Below, piece by piece: positions 19,418 to 28,743 of a stretch of 64,000 bases of DNA. The notes under the pieces are model-generated. The model saw only the letters and a program-made list of their open reading frames with translations, made no database searches and was not told the origin of the DNA. Position 1 is the first letter of the stretch. Every line of letters begins with the position of its first letter. This DNA is from an uncultured Pseudomonadales bacterium (GTDB lineage: Bacteria > Pseudomonadota > Gammaproteobacteria > Pseudomonadales > Pseudohongiellaceae), in assembly GCA_949372635.1 (NCBI GenBank), contig CASIAB010000011.1, positions 122,898 through 186,897 of the forward strand. Direction: 5' to 3'. Position numbers and translations under genes: made by a program.

Positions 19418-19822
19418 ATGGTTAAAATCGCAGAATCTGAGATCGAATTTACTGCTATTCGTGCCAGCGGGCCTGGTGGTCAGAATGTAAATAAGGTGTC
19501 TACGGCAGTGCAGCTGCGATTTGATGTGCGGCGCTCCAGCCTCGCGCGGGAAATTAAAGATAGAGTGCTGGTCTATGCTGATAGCCGAATTAATAGTGAG
19601 GGTTGTGTCGTCATTAAGGCGCAGCGCTTCAGAAGTCAGGAAAAGAACAAGCAGGATGCGGTAGAGCGTTTAGAAATATTAGTTGCGGCGGCTACCCATG
19701 TAGACAAGAAGAGAATTGCGACGCGGCCTGGCAGGGCATCGAAAGAGAGACGGATACAGCAAAAGAAGAAAACCGGCGATAAAAAATTGAAGCGAGGTAT
19801 GGTCCGTTCTTATGATCAATAG
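19418..19822 (+). CDS. arfB: Alternative ribosome-rescue factor ArfB (YaeJ)
   Basis: Protein of 134 residues with the release-factor GGQ motif in ASGPGGQNVNKVST, about residues 17-30, and a basic C-terminal tail rich in Lys/Arg (KERRIQQKKKTGDKKLKRG). These are the two functional elements of ArfB: GGQ hydrolyses peptidyl-tRNA and the tail enters the empty mRNA channel of stalled ribosomes. Length matches the family (about 135-140). It stands alone on the plus strand, divergent from livK. Confidence 0.95.
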   Translation: MVKIAESEIEFTAIRASGPGGQNVNKVSTAVQLRFDVRRSSLAREIKDRVLVYADSRINSEGCVVIKAQRFRSQEKNKQDAVERLEILVAAATHVDKKRIATRPGRASKERRIQQKKKTGDKKLKRGMVRSYDQ

Positions 19823-19849
19823 AGAGCTCGATAGCAGGAAAAATTGCTG

Positions 19850-20233
19850 GTGAGCATAAACCGTGTCACCCACATTACTGTGTATGTCACAGATCAGGAT
19901 GAAGCCCTGGCGTGGTACCAGCAAAAACTGGGTTTTGAAGTTTGCATGGACAACGATGAAGTGGTGTCAGGGATTCGGTGGTTAACGGTCTGTCCCGCTG
20001 GGAATGCTGCAACGCAATTCGTCTTGATGCTAGTGCGTGAAGAATCTGACAAGAGCAGAGTTGGCACGAATCTAATGACTGTTTTAAGTAGTACCGATTG
20101 CATTTCAGATATGGCGCGATTGGCACGAGAAGGTGTCGATATCGTCGGGCCACCAGAAGAGGTTCCCTGGGGGCTTTCCGGAGTTATTCGAGACCTATAT
20201 GGAAATCCTTATAACCTTGTTGGTCCTGGCTAA
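19850..20233 (+). CDS. VOC (glyoxalase-fold) protein
   Basis: Single-domain VOC protein of 127 residues. The opening VTHITVYVTDQDEALAWY and the closing LYGNPYNLVGP are the two half-repeats of the glyoxalase/bleomycin-resistance fold. GTG 19850 is preferred over TTG 19844 because CAGGAA sits at better spacing; either is possible. It follows arfB by 27 bp and precedes a secreted protein by 26 bp, so the three may be co-transcribed. Reaction unknown. Confidence 0.85.
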   Translation: MSINRVTHITVYVTDQDEALAWYQQKLGFEVCMDNDEVVSGIRWLTVCPAGNAATQFVLMLVREESDKSRVGTNLMTVLSSTDCISDMARLAREGVDIVGPPEEVPWGLSGVIRDLYGNPYNLVGPG

Positions 20234-20259
20234 ACTAAGCTTGCTGAGTAATCTCCAAA

Positions 20260-20793
20260 ATGAATAGAAAGACCTCACTCGTAAAAGCCTGCTGTTTTTC
20301 GTTCTTGGCTTGCCTATCGCCTTGGCTAAATGGGGCGGAAGGCATCGAAGACGCCCAAGCGAGCTTCACTTATATTTCTAGTACGCTACAGACTTTTCGC
20401 GGAAGCGGCAGGCTGGTAAATAACCCGGGAATCGATGGTTCCGACCTAGAGTTCTTTATTGCGCTTCTTGATGAGTCATATCTGAGTTTTAGTAGAGAGT
20501 TTAACAGTAAAAGTGCCATGTGCCTTTTTTATAGAGATCCGGAAAATAGCAGGATGACAATAGAAGAGCGGGCGGAGTTAAGTTTGAGCTTCCTGCGTGA
20601 TCTCGCAGATAGAATTACGTTATACATTTCGGCGAATGCCGAATTCAAGGACAACGTTGATGATCAGTTTGGCCGAATCGTTCTAGATGGTATTAACGTG
20701 ATCAAAGTAGAGTCAGTGAGTAATCAGCGGCTGCCATCATCTGCGTTTGATGAGGCAGCCACGATTAACTTTCTTGACTCAATGTGTACTTAG
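20260..20793 (+). CDS. Secreted protein of unknown function
   Basis: Protein of 177 residues with a signal peptide (hydrophobic 8-22, cleavage near NGAEG). The mature part is acidic and helical, with few hydrophobic stretches, and has cysteines at two positions that could pair (one near 88, one two residues from the C-terminus). I do not recognise a family. It overlaps nothing and converges on the thiolase gene, 8 bp away. Confidence 0.6.
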   Translation: MNRKTSLVKACCFSFLACLSPWLNGAEGIEDAQASFTYISSTLQTFRGSGRLVNNPGIDGSDLEFFIALLDESYLSFSREFNSKSAMCLFYRDPENSRMTIEERAELSLSFLRDLADRITLYISANAEFKDNVDDQFGRIVLDGINVIKVESVSNQRLPSSAFDEAATINFLDSMCT

Positions 20794-20801
20794 ACTAGTC
20801 G

Positions 20802-21986
20802 CTAGTAAACCTCAAATAGCCCAGCAGCACCCATTCCGCCGCCTACACACATCGTACAAACAACGTACTTAGCACCGCGTCTCTTGCCTTCGATAAGGGC
20901 GTGTCCAACCATGCGCGCGCCGCTCATACCGAAAGGGTGTCCGATTGAGATCGCACCACCATTTACGTTGAGTAGTTCATCAGGAATGCCCAATTGGTCG
21001 CGGCAGTAGATTACCTGTACCGCAAACGCCTCATTCAATTCCCAAAGCCCGATGTCATCCATCTTCAGATTATTGCGTTCTAGCAACTTAGGCACGGCGT
21101 AGATTGGACCGATACCCATCTCATCAGGCTCCAAGCCAGCAACAGCCATGCCGCGATAGGCGCCAAGTGGCTGCAAGCCTCTCTGCTCGGCCAATTTGCT
21201 ATCCATAACCACTGAAGCAGACGCGCCATCAGATAACTGACTGGCATTGCCGGCGCTAATTACGCCGCCCTCATATACCGGCTTCAAGCCTTGCAGTCCC
21301 TCGAGAGTCGTCGTAGGACGATTTCCTTCATCTTTCTCCAGCATGGTCTCGTGTACGCTTTGCTTTTTTGTTTCTTTGTCCATGAACAGCATCTTAGAAG
21401 CCATGGGTACTATCTCATCGTCAAACGCGCCGGCTAGTTGTGCGGCAGCTGTTCGCTGTTGCGACCGAAGAGCATATTCATCCTGTGCATCGCGGGACAC
21501 ACCGTAGCGCTTAGCTACTACTTCGGCTGTTTCTATCATGGACATATAGGCGTGTTGAGATTTGGCTAGTACATTCGGATCTTGCGCGCGATAGGAGTTG
21601 CGGTGCTCATTTGCTACAAGAGAAATCGAGTCCAGACCACCACCTACTACAATAGGCATGCCGTCAACGATGACCTGTTTCGCCGCAGTAGCTATAGCCA
21701 TCATGCCGGAGGCACATTGGCGGTCTACGCTCATGCCGGCTACAGAGCTCGGCAGTCCTGCAACAACACCAGCCGTGCGGCCTATGTTGTTGCCAGAAGA
21801 GCCTTGCTGCATGGCACAACCGATTACTACGTCATCGACTTCGCTCGGATCGATACGAGCGCGTTCAACGGCTGCAGCAATTGCGTGTCCTCCTAATGTA
21901 GGGGCGTCCGTATCATTGAATGCGCCTCTATAAGCTTTGCCGATTGGAGTGCGTGCTGTTGATACAATTACTGCTTCTCTGGTCAT
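20802..21986 (-). CDS. Acetyl-CoA acetyltransferase / thiolase
   Basis: Thiolase of 394 residues. The nucleophile Cys is in [11 protein letters not shown] (about residue 90), the active-site His in [17 protein letters not shown] (about 350) and the second Cys in [13 protein letters not shown] near the end. All are in canonical position and length. Thiolases cleave 3-ketoacyl-CoA in beta-oxidation or condense acetyl-CoA. It is the last gene of a minus-strand run that includes the selenoprotein, with an 85-base gap. Confidence 0.94.
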   Translation of the reverse strand: MTREAVIVSTARTPIGKAYRGAFNDTDAPTLGGHAIAAAVERARIDPSEVDDVVIGCAMQQGSSGNNIGRTAGVVAGLPSSVAGMSVDRQCASGMMAIATAAKQVIVDGMPIVVGGGLDSISLVANEHRNSYRAQDPNVLAKSQHAYMSMIETAEVVAKRYGVSRDAQDEYALRSQQRTAAAQLAGAFDDEIVPMASKMLFMDKETKKQSVHETMLEKDEGNRPTTTLEGLQGLKPVYEGGVISAGNASQLSDGASASVVMDSKLAEQRGLQPLGAYRGMAVAGLEPDEMGIGPIYAVPKLLERNNLKMDDIGLWELNEAFAVQVIYCRDQLGIPDELLNVNGGAISIGHPFGMSGARMVGHALIEGKRRGAKYVVCTMCVGGGMGAAGLFEVY

Positions 21987-22071
21987 TCTGCTCTTCCTCT
22001 GTTCATCTATTTTAAAAGTTCGCGCGGCTATTCAATTAGCTTTGCTACACTTAGCTTGAAATCAATTCTTT

Positions 22072-22602
22072 TTACTGCCTCTTTTCACAAATCATTGCTG
22101 TAATCGCGTCAATCGAACTGAGTGCTAGTTGCGCCATTTCTTCATCAGTTCGATCCTGAATCGGATGTGCAACGAACACGCTTTCCGGGGTTATGCCCAA
22201 GGACTTCCCCTGTGCCGCAGCGGCGTCGACAAATTCTCTTGAGGCGATGAAGCCTGACGGAAGTCCTCTGCTTTCTAAGTCCATGATGTCATGCAAACTG
22301 CACGAGGTACATGAGCCTCAGTCGGCGAGTCCTTCGATTACTGCGTCGCACTCGACGCTAATTTGCTGTGTTAGCTCTGTTGGCGCTACACGAGTGAAGG
22401 TAGGCTTGGAATAGCGCTTTACCTTTGCGCCGGCTTCTTCCAGATGCTTCTGCACTTCATCTAGAAATTCTTTGCCACGGGGCTTGGAAATATCCAACAA
22501 GCCAACGGTCAAGCCAGCGATACTCTTTAGCCTGGGTAACAACTGCCGCGCTGCTGTCTGCAGCTCAGCGGTCGGATCCAGAAGGATGGTAGTGCTTTGC
22601 AT
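22072..22602 (-). CDS. UGSC-family selenoprotein (in-frame UGA = Sec)
   Basis: Read through the in-frame TGA at 22318-22320, the gene gives one 176-residue protein. Residue 95 is then selenocysteine in the motif U-G-S-C-T-S-C. Without readthrough it would be two ORFs of 94 and 74 residues in one frame, and both halves are needed for the family fold. The N-terminal half has a Rossmann-like pattern (LKSIAGLTVGLLDISKPRG) and ends in AVIEGLAD just before Sec. The C-terminal half contains GFIASREFVDAAAAQGKSLG. The U/CGSC family is known from marine bacterial selenoproteomes; its reaction is not established. Sec machinery is encoded in the same window. Confidence 0.9.
22289..22305 (-). promoter_or_regulatory. 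Predicted bacterial SECIS hairpin
   Basis: On the coding strand TCGTGCA and TGCATGA pair over 7 bp (one G-U) and close a GTT loop. The loop lies at nucleotides 23-25 counting from the U of the UGA. That matches the usual position of bacterial SECIS apical loops and gives a G near the loop start, which SelB domain 4 needs. The fold was done by eye. Confidence 0.6.
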
Positions 22603-22666
22603 AGTGTACCTCTTCGTTTTCAGTTTCGGTTTTTTACGTGTGTCAATTGCTAGCTACAATATAAGG

Positions 22667-24127
22667 TTAAATCTTTTGTGATGTTAATTGGCTGCCACGT
22701 TCACCTGAGGCGACCCAGCCACCGATGATGGCAGAGAACATGCCTGCCGTGCCGCCAGTGGTAACGATATGCAGGCCATCGTCTCGAAATTTATTAAGCA
22801 CCTTGTCTTTGAAATTTGCTGGCATGCCCTCGGCTATATCATTGGCTCCGCGGATAATCTCGACGCCAGGTGTCACTAGTTCCTCATGCAGTGCTTTGCG
22901 TAGGTCCTCTTTATTCCAGCCGCCTTCACGGAAAACGCGGCGATGTTCTGGGCAGACCACAAGAATAGCATCTGCTATTCCGAATAGTTTGGTATGTGCC
23001 ACGCTGCGTAGGCTCATTGCCATGCTCTTGGCTAGTGAGTGTGGCGTGCGCGATTGTTGATCGAGCACCGGTTGCAGACCGTCGCCCGCGAACAGGCTGA
23101 TAACAGAGTCTTTGCGGCCGAAGCCACGATCCATAGAGAGGCTTCCCCAGTTCGCATCGCTCTCATCCTCGGCAAAACAATATGTGTATTTGCCAGGGTT
23201 TCCCATGTTCGCTCGATCGATACCACCAGGTACACCACCGCCGACGTTACGGATTATCAGCTGTAGCGCTCTGCCTATTGTAGCGTTAGCACGATTACCC
23301 TGACCAAGCGCATTGACGCCTGAGTTCATGCCAATTTGTTTTGTAATCGGTCCGTTGACCACCATCACAGGTGAAGAGAAATAGGTCGTGCAGAGTAGAC
23401 CGTGCATACAGAAGCGATCTTGTAAGGCTGCCTCGACGCTGGCGATAACAACGGGGAAGTATTCGGGTTTGCAACCTGCCATGACCGCGTTAATTGCGAT
23501 CTTTTCGATGGTGCAAGGCACGTTGTCAGGAGGCGCCTTGCCGACAATCTCGGCCGCATCACGTGTACTGCCATTTAGCATGCGCATAACACGAAGGGGG
23601 GTAGGCGGCACTACTGGCAGACCATCGCTCCAGCCTCGGTCGTAGCAGGCCTCCATGATGTCTTCGGCCTCGGCCAGTTCAACGGAACGAGCTTGTAGTA
23701 TCTGCTTGCCAAAACGCAGTGCTAAGACTTCGCTCATGCCGGGGTCTTGCGTCTTGGATCCGCAGCCAGGTTTAAAATTAACAAGCTCGGCGCCCAGGCC
23801 TTCTATTCTTGTAAAACTCTGCCACTGTTCCTTATCCCAGCCGTAGATTCGAGAATCTTCAGATTGCGCGTCGTTTCCATCTGTGAGGCGAATTAGGGTT
23901 GGAACAACTTCAATCTCGGCTTGATACGAATACTCAAGACTAGAATCGTCGATTACGCCGTCTAGGTTGGCTGGAAACGAGGGGTCGTCCTGTACATAGA
24001 CTTTCAAGGAAAGTGCTGAGTTTTTCGCCAGAGCCAGAATGACAGGTTCGATCAAGGTGCAAGTAGGACAGTCTTTTTTAACCACCAGTACATAGTTAGC
24101 TGGCTGGGTTTCAAGTGCTTGGTTCAA
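22667..24127 (-). CDS. UGSC-operon partner: thioredoxin-like domain plus conserved domain
   Basis: Protein of 486 residues with two parts. Residues 1 to about 120 form a thioredoxin-like domain with CPTC at 20-23 (VVKKDCPTC) and a cis-Pro-like VVPTLIRL. The long second part (ACYDRGWSDGLPVVPPTP onwards) is Gly-rich and ends in HIVTTGGTAGMFSAIIGGW. It resembles a conserved family seen next to UGSC proteins in other bacteria, from memory and without a database check. Six or more Cys in the second part may bind metal. It is immediately upstream of the selenoprotein with a 64-base gap, so thiol-selenol electron flow between the two is a reasonable inference. Confidence 0.75.
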   Translation of the reverse strand: MNQALETQPANYVLVVKKDCPTCTLIEPVILALAKNSALSLKVYVQDDPSFPANLDGVIDDSSLEYSYQAEIEVVPTLIRLTDGNDAQSEDSRIYGWDKEQWQSFTRIEGLGAELVNFKPGCGSKTQDPGMSEVLALRFGKQILQARSVELAEAEDIMEACYDRGWSDGLPVVPPTPLRVMRMLNGSTRDAAEIVGKAPPDNVPCTIEKIAINAVMAGCKPEYFPVVIASVEAALQDRFCMHGLLCTTYFSSPVMVVNGPITKQIGMNSGVNALGQGNRANATIGRALQLIIRNVGGGVPGGIDRANMGNPGKYTYCFAEDESDANWGSLSMDRGFGRKDSVISLFAGDGLQPVLDQQSRTPHSLAKSMAMSLRSVAHTKLFGIADAILVVCPEHRRVFREGGWNKEDLRKALHEELVTPGVEIIRGANDIAEGMPANFKDKVLNKFRDDGLHIVTTGGTAGMFSAIIGGWVASGERGSQLTSQKI

Positions 24128-24188
24128 TTAAGGAGTTCCTTATTTCTAGCCGAGGTTATCGAGGTTTGGTTTCTGTCTCAAATTGGCT

Positions 24189-24533
24189 CTAGTAGACAAA
24201 TCCTAGAGTCGATATACCGATGAGAATATTGATGATCATGAACACCGAAGAGGTCCTAGACATAACCTTCCATAACTGCGGCCCCTTGTAGGCAGCGCGG
24301 GTGCCGATGATGAGGATCACCGTATAGGCCATCATAGCCGCAACCATAATTAGGTAGGGTATCCAGCGTTCTTGATCGACCGCTTGGGATCCGAATGTTG
24401 CAAATAAGCCGGCGCCTACAAAATACAGGGCCCAATAGGTAGTGGCGAGACCGTAGTCACCTGCTAACACTTTGGTGAGGAGAGATTTTTCGCCGTCCGT
24501 CTCGCTATTCACTGCTTGTTCTGCGTCGCTCAT
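24189..24533 (-). CDS. Small integral membrane protein of unknown function
   Basis: Protein of 114 residues with an acidic N-terminal tail and three hydrophobic helices at about 31-50, 60-79 and 95-113. The segment LAGDYGLATTYWALYFVG opens the first helix. I do not recognise a named family. It is the first gene of the minus-strand run leading to the thioredoxin-like protein and the selenoprotein, so a membrane anchor for that system is possible but unproven. Confidence 0.65.
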   Translation of the reverse strand: MSDAEQAVNSETDGEKSLLTKVLAGDYGLATTYWALYFVGAGLFATFGSQAVDQERWIPYLIMVAAMMAYTVILIIGTRAAYKGPQLWKVMSRTSSVFMIINILIGISTLGFVY

Positions 24534-24802
24534 ATAACCATTCTCAATTAGGTACTAAGTGTAACGCAGGCCGCTTAAATTAAGAAATCCAGCAGCTAAC
24601 AAAGGTAGGGGTTTTGGTGCGGCGCGGAAGGTTCTTAATACAGTACAATTTGTCACAAACGTGGCGCGAAGCTTCTTCTATAATCCGACATTCAATAATT
24701 TGAGATAATTTCGGGTGTGGATGCAAAAATGGCCGATAACCTGAACTCTGAACCATCAGGCCACCCTGATTGACTTGTCTACGCCATAAAGAGACCTAAT
24801 CT

Positions 24803-26983
24803 ATGAGCAGTAAGACTCTTTCGCTTCGTGTTCTAGCGAGTCGCGTCGTAACTATAACCTTTCTCTTCACCGTCGCTCAGATAGCAAGTGCACAGGATAA
24901 CGTGGGCGAGGATTCTACTGTGGTCTATCCGGCAAGCTATTTCGCTGAATTCAACCCGGTTACCGCACAGGATATGTTGGATCGTATACCTGGTGTTGGC
25001 AGCGCGACGGGGGGCGGTGGAAGAGGCTTTGGAGGTTCTCGTCAGGGGGGCGGTAATGGTGGCAGAGGACTTGGCAGCGGCAGCGGTAGTCAGATAATCA
25101 TTAACGGCAAACGAACAGCTGGCAAGAATAATCAAACTAGTGGCCAGATGGCACGCATTACCGCTGAGCAGGTTGATTATATAGAGATCATTCGCGGCAC
25201 CTCCGGCGAGCTTGATGTGCGCGGCAGCAGCCAAGTAGTAAACGTTGTGTTGTTTGAGGAGCTTTCTTCTAACAGTTTGAGTTTTGAAGCCAACATGGAC
25301 CGCTACCTCGATCACGATACCCAGCCTGGAGGTTCCCTTGCCTACAGCGGTCAGACCGGTGGACTAGACTATGTCCTTAGTGCGGTTGCCGAACCTCGCT
25401 ACGATCATCGTGTTAGTAAAGAGAGTAGTATATTGGGAGATTTCTCTCTTAACGATGAGGTTCGAGAGGAGAGAATTCGGGAACAGACCAGTTATGACCT
25501 TAGCGTCAATCTCGGATATGAAATAAGCCCCAAGAGTAGTGCTAGGTTCAATGCGCTCTATTCTCAGAATGATAATCCGACTGATGTGCTGCGTTACACC
25601 ACGAATTTGCGAGTCAGCCCCAGTGCGACTGCCATAGAGCGCGAAGAAATACCTGGCGAGAGAGATAACTGGGAGATCGGCGGTGACTACGAGTACGTAG
25701 CTGACAGCGGCGGCCGTTTCAAGATTCTCTTTATAAGTAATAGGAATGACGGCGCGTCGACAAGAGAGCGCTTCGATGTGTTTGCGGATGGGAGCGAGTC
25801 CAAGGATATCTTCTTGGACTTAGCAAGTACTACGACAGAGCGTATCGTGCGCGCCTCCTTTACGATGGGCTTCCTGCAGGGGCAGGATATCGAATTCGGT
25901 GCGGAGCGCGCAGAGACAACGTTAGACTCGAGTCTGTCTCTGGGCTTGCCTGATGATACCGGCATTCCGTCGCCAGACTTTGGCGGACTGGTGCCGCAGA
26001 GTGTTTCCAATGCAAATTCCACAGTTGAGGAGATTCGCTTAGAACCCTTCATAATTCATAACTGGATAATTAATTCTCGTATGTCTTTGGAAAGTACCTT
26101 GCTCTATGAGCTTTCAGAGATCAGCCAGACAGGGGATGTGAACAGGAAGCGCGATTTTGACTTCTTAAAGCCGAAGGTTGATTTTCGCTATAACCTAACA
26201 CCCCAATTGCAGCTGCGCGGCTCTATAGAAAAAGTGGTTCAGCAGCTTAGATTTAGCGACTTCGTTGCTGCGAACGACGATCAAGATAACGATTCGAATA
26301 CGCTAGCTGGCAATGAAAACCTGCGCCAGGAATGGTTATGGAAATATGATTTTAATGCGGAATACCGGCTACCGAATGACATCGGTGTGGTGGACGCAAA
26401 CATCTTCTATCACCGACACCATGACAGGATCGAGCGTATTGATGTCACAACCTCAGAAGACAGTCTGCAGTCTGCCAACGGCAATATAGGTGAAGGCGAC
26501 ATGTATGGAATGTCGCTAAGTGGCAGTATTCGTATGCGTATGTTTGACATGCCAAATTTACTGGTGACATCGCGGCTCAGTGTGACGGACTCAAATATCA
26601 CGGATCCGTTTCAAGGGTTTGAGCGCCGTTTTCGCCGTTTTGGGCGTGGGCGTCTCAATCTAGGTTTTCGACACGATGTGCCCAAGTGGAATATGAACTA
26701 TGGTCTCGAGTGGAGTAACCGTTTCGACAGTAACGAGAAGATCTACGAGATCGATGACATCGAGAGCTATCTCGGCGAGCCGAATACAAATGCCTTCGTG
26801 CAGTTCGTGGATTTTCGAGGCATCACCTACCGCTTCGATGCGAGAAACGCGACCAGCAATTTACAGTGCCGCGAAAGGCGACGCTATATTGGCCGTGTCT
26901 CGGCGGGCATATTGGAAGAAATAGAGAATCAGTGCGCCACTTCCGGACGCGTTGTCTCGCTGAAGATTAATGGTACGTTTTGA
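24803..26983 (+). CDS. TonB-dependent receptor-like protein with Gly-rich plug insertion
   Basis: Protein of 726 residues with a signal peptide (cleavage near ASAQ, residue 30). It has a plug domain followed by a barrel with many alternating aromatic strands and the terminal Phe (VSLKINGTF). The plug opens with the motif AQDMLDRIPGV. Between it and SQIIINGKRT lies a 30-residue stretch made mostly of Gly, Arg and Ser (about 70-98), which is not usual in iron receptors. No Fur-box-like site was seen upstream. Ligand unknown; with the insertion it may be an unusual branch of the outer-membrane receptor superfamily. Confidence 0.88.
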   Translation: MSSKTLSLRVLASRVVTITFLFTVAQIASAQDNVGEDSTVVYPASYFAEFNPVTAQDMLDRIPGVGSATGGGGRGFGGSRQGGGNGGRGLGSGSGSQIIINGKRTAGKNNQTSGQMARITAEQVDYIEIIRGTSGELDVRGSSQVVNVVLFEELSSNSLSFEANMDRYLDHDTQPGGSLAYSGQTGGLDYVLSAVAEPRYDHRVSKESSILGDFSLNDEVREERIREQTSYDLSVNLGYEISPKSSARFNALYSQNDNPTDVLRYTTNLRVSPSATAIEREEIPGERDNWEIGGDYEYVADSGGRFKILFISNRNDGASTRERFDVFADGSESKDIFLDLASTTTERIVRASFTMGFLQGQDIEFGAERAETTLDSSLSLGLPDDTGIPSPDFGGLVPQSVSNANSTVEEIRLEPFIIHNWIINSRMSLESTLLYELSEISQTGDVNRKRDFDFLKPKVDFRYNLTPQLQLRGSIEKVVQQLRFSDFVAANDDQDNDSNTLAGNENLRQEWLWKYDFNAEYRLPNDIGVVDANIFYHRHHDRIERIDVTTSEDSLQSANGNIGEGDMYGMSLSGSIRMRMFDMPNLLVTSRLSVTDSNITDPFQGFERRFRRFGRGRLNLGFRHDVPKWNMNYGLEWSNRFDSNEKIYEIDDIESYLGEPNTNAFVQFVDFRGITYRFDARNATSNLQCRERRRYIGRVSAGILEEIENQCATSGRVVSLKINGTF

Positions 26984-27082
26984 GCAGACCGAGCGTACAC
27001 TGCTAAAGTACATGCTCTAACTCACCCCTTTTACATCCCCTGACAGAGCCGTAAAATTCCTGTCCAATACCGATGCGTCCGA

Positions 27083-27955
27083 TTAACGGCCCATTAAACC
27101 CTTGATTGCCGCAGGAATGTCCGCTGGAAATACTACGAACTTCGTATTGTCCGAACCCGATAGATTCTGCAACGAGCTGATGTACTTCTCACCCAATAGA
27201 TAAACCACGGGCATTTCCTTTTCGCCTATCGCTTCGGTCACCAGAGTTATTGAAGCTTTGCTGGCTTCGGCGAGAATTACCTGTCCCTCAGCTTCGCGCT
27301 TCGATGCTTCTAGTACACCTTCAGCCTTTAGGATGGCGGCTTGCTTATCGCCATCTGCTCGAGTCACTGTGGCGCGCCGGGCACGCTCAGCTGCCGCTTG
27401 CTCTTCCATCGCGCTTTGCATGGTGCCCGAGGGGTTGATGTCTTGAATCTCTACGGTCTTTAGGGTAATGCCCCAATCAGCAATGTCATCCGAAATCGCA
27501 GCCTTGAGCTTCGCCTTAATGTGATCTCTAGAAGAGAGTGCGTCGTCTAGACTCATTTCGCCAAGGATAGACCGCAGGGAGGTCTGCACCAGGGTTTGGA
27601 TTGCTATGATGTAGTTTTCTACGCCATAGACTGCCTTCTCCGGTGACACGATGTTTATGTAAGCGACCGCATTGGTGATCAGCACGGCGTTGTCTTTGGT
27701 GATTACCTCCTGCGAGGGGATATCGAGCACGATATCTTTAGTCGTGACTTTGAAGGCGACACTGTCGACATACGGAATAATAAAATTGAGGCCGGGTTTT
27801 AGCGAGGTGTGGTACTTGCCGAGTCGCTGCACGACCCACTTAAATCCTTGCGGAACTTGGCGAACGCCTTGGGCGAGAGTGATGAATAGGAAAGCAATGA
27901 CTCGTGATGGCCAGTATAGTTCCAATTTCCATTGTAATTCTCCTTGGCTAAACAT
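27083..27955 (-). CDS. qmcA: SPFH/stomatin-family protein QmcA, probable frameshift at N-terminus
   Basis: SPFH-domain protein, about 290 residues, with VRQVPQGFKWVVQRLGKYH, VVFPADIPAAIKGLMG at the C-terminus and a coiled-coil EEQAAAERARRATVTRADG. It anchors by one N-terminal helix and is thought to form large membrane microdomain assemblies. The open frame begins at ATG 27955, but a perfect AAGGAG with 7-base spacing precedes another ATG at 27930-27932 in a different frame that reads MEIGTILAIT. Removing one base after that restores MEIGTILAITVIAFLF, a family-like start. So either the gene has a one-base insertion or the upstream frame is genuine. NfeD follows upstream, as expected. Confidence 0.85.
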   Translation of the reverse strand: MFSQGELQWKLELYWPSRVIAFLFITLAQGVRQVPQGFKWVVQRLGKYHTSLKPGLNFIIPYVDSVAFKVTTKDIVLDIPSQEVITKDNAVLITNAVAYINIVSPEKAVYGVENYIIAIQTLVQTSLRSILGEMSLDDALSSRDHIKAKLKAAISDDIADWGITLKTVEIQDINPSGTMQSAMEEQAAAERARRATVTRADGDKQAAILKAEGVLEASKREAEGQVILAEASKASITLVTEAIGEKEMPVVYLLGEKYISSLQNLSGSDNTKFVVFPADIPAAIKGLMGR

Positions 27956-28008
27956 CTGAGCTCTTAAAATAGAGTTATGACTGCCTTTGCCAGTTATTTT
28001 ATTGCAAC

Positions 28009-28461
28009 TTAAGCTTTTTTAACTATGAGCGAATTGCCGGATAGATCAATTACGCTGACTCGATCGCCTGCAGTTAAGTCATCTTGCGAAATGATTAGCC
28101 ATTCGTCTGATCCGAGAAGTGGGGCGGGGAAGCGAAGCATCCCAAACTTTTCTCCATTCGGCGGGTCTAATACCTGCCCAATTTGACCTAACAGTGCTTC
28201 TTTAGAGAGGCCTGCCTTAGTATTGTCGCGGGAGAGTGGTTTAATAAATTTGAACCAGCCTAGGGCGAACATCAAGGAGGCAAAGCCCCAAATTATTATT
28301 TGTGCCGCCTCGGACATATTGGGAATGGCGAGCATAGCTACGCCCACACTCAGTGCAGAAGCGCCGAACCAAAATATGAAAAAGGAACCAATAAAAATTT
28401 CGCTGAGCATGAGAATAAAGCCCAGTACAATCCAGTGCCAATATAGAAGTTCAAATCCCAT
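28009..28461 (-). CDS. NfeD family membrane protein
   Basis: Protein of 150 residues. The start ATG 28461 is preceded by AGGAGA at 6-base spacing and opens MGFELLYWHWIVLGF; the longer upstream reading has no homology. Two or three hydrophobic helices span about 10-75, followed by a soluble OB-like domain (about 90-148). NfeD proteins are partners of SPFH proteins such as QmcA, and the pair is on one strand 53 bases apart. This short form lacks the N-terminal ClpP-like protease domain of long NfeD. Confidence 0.88.
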   Translation of the reverse strand: MGFELLYWHWIVLGFILMLSEIFIGSFFIFWFGASALSVGVAMLAIPNMSEAAQIIIWGFASLMFALGWFKFIKPLSRDNTKAGLSKEALLGQIGQVLDPPNGEKFGMLRFPAPLLGSDEWLIISQDDLTAGDRVSVIDLSGNSLIVKKA

Positions 28462-28743
28462 AGAAGTTCTCCTAATTTTTATCCAATATATCGAGAGTTT
28501 CTCTTCGAACCCGAATATCAAAGGGCTCGCAAAATGGGCTCCATGCTCATACTGGGCTGTTTTGGTCGCCCAGTAAACTAATATGGTGGGGAAATCATCT
28601 AATTTCAAGCGCGAAAGTGGTGGGATTACTCAAGCCCACTGCTACCAATGGCTTGAGGCAATTTAGCCAATAACTCATACTGAAATAGTCGTGTGACTCT
28701 GTCAGAATACGGTCCCCTGAAGAGAAGAGCCAGCCAAGCCGTT

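Noticed and set aside
22667..24127. Sec in the CPTC motif of the thioredoxin-like partner
   Set aside because: Both codons are Cys (TGT/TGC) and the ORF is closed by a normal TAA.
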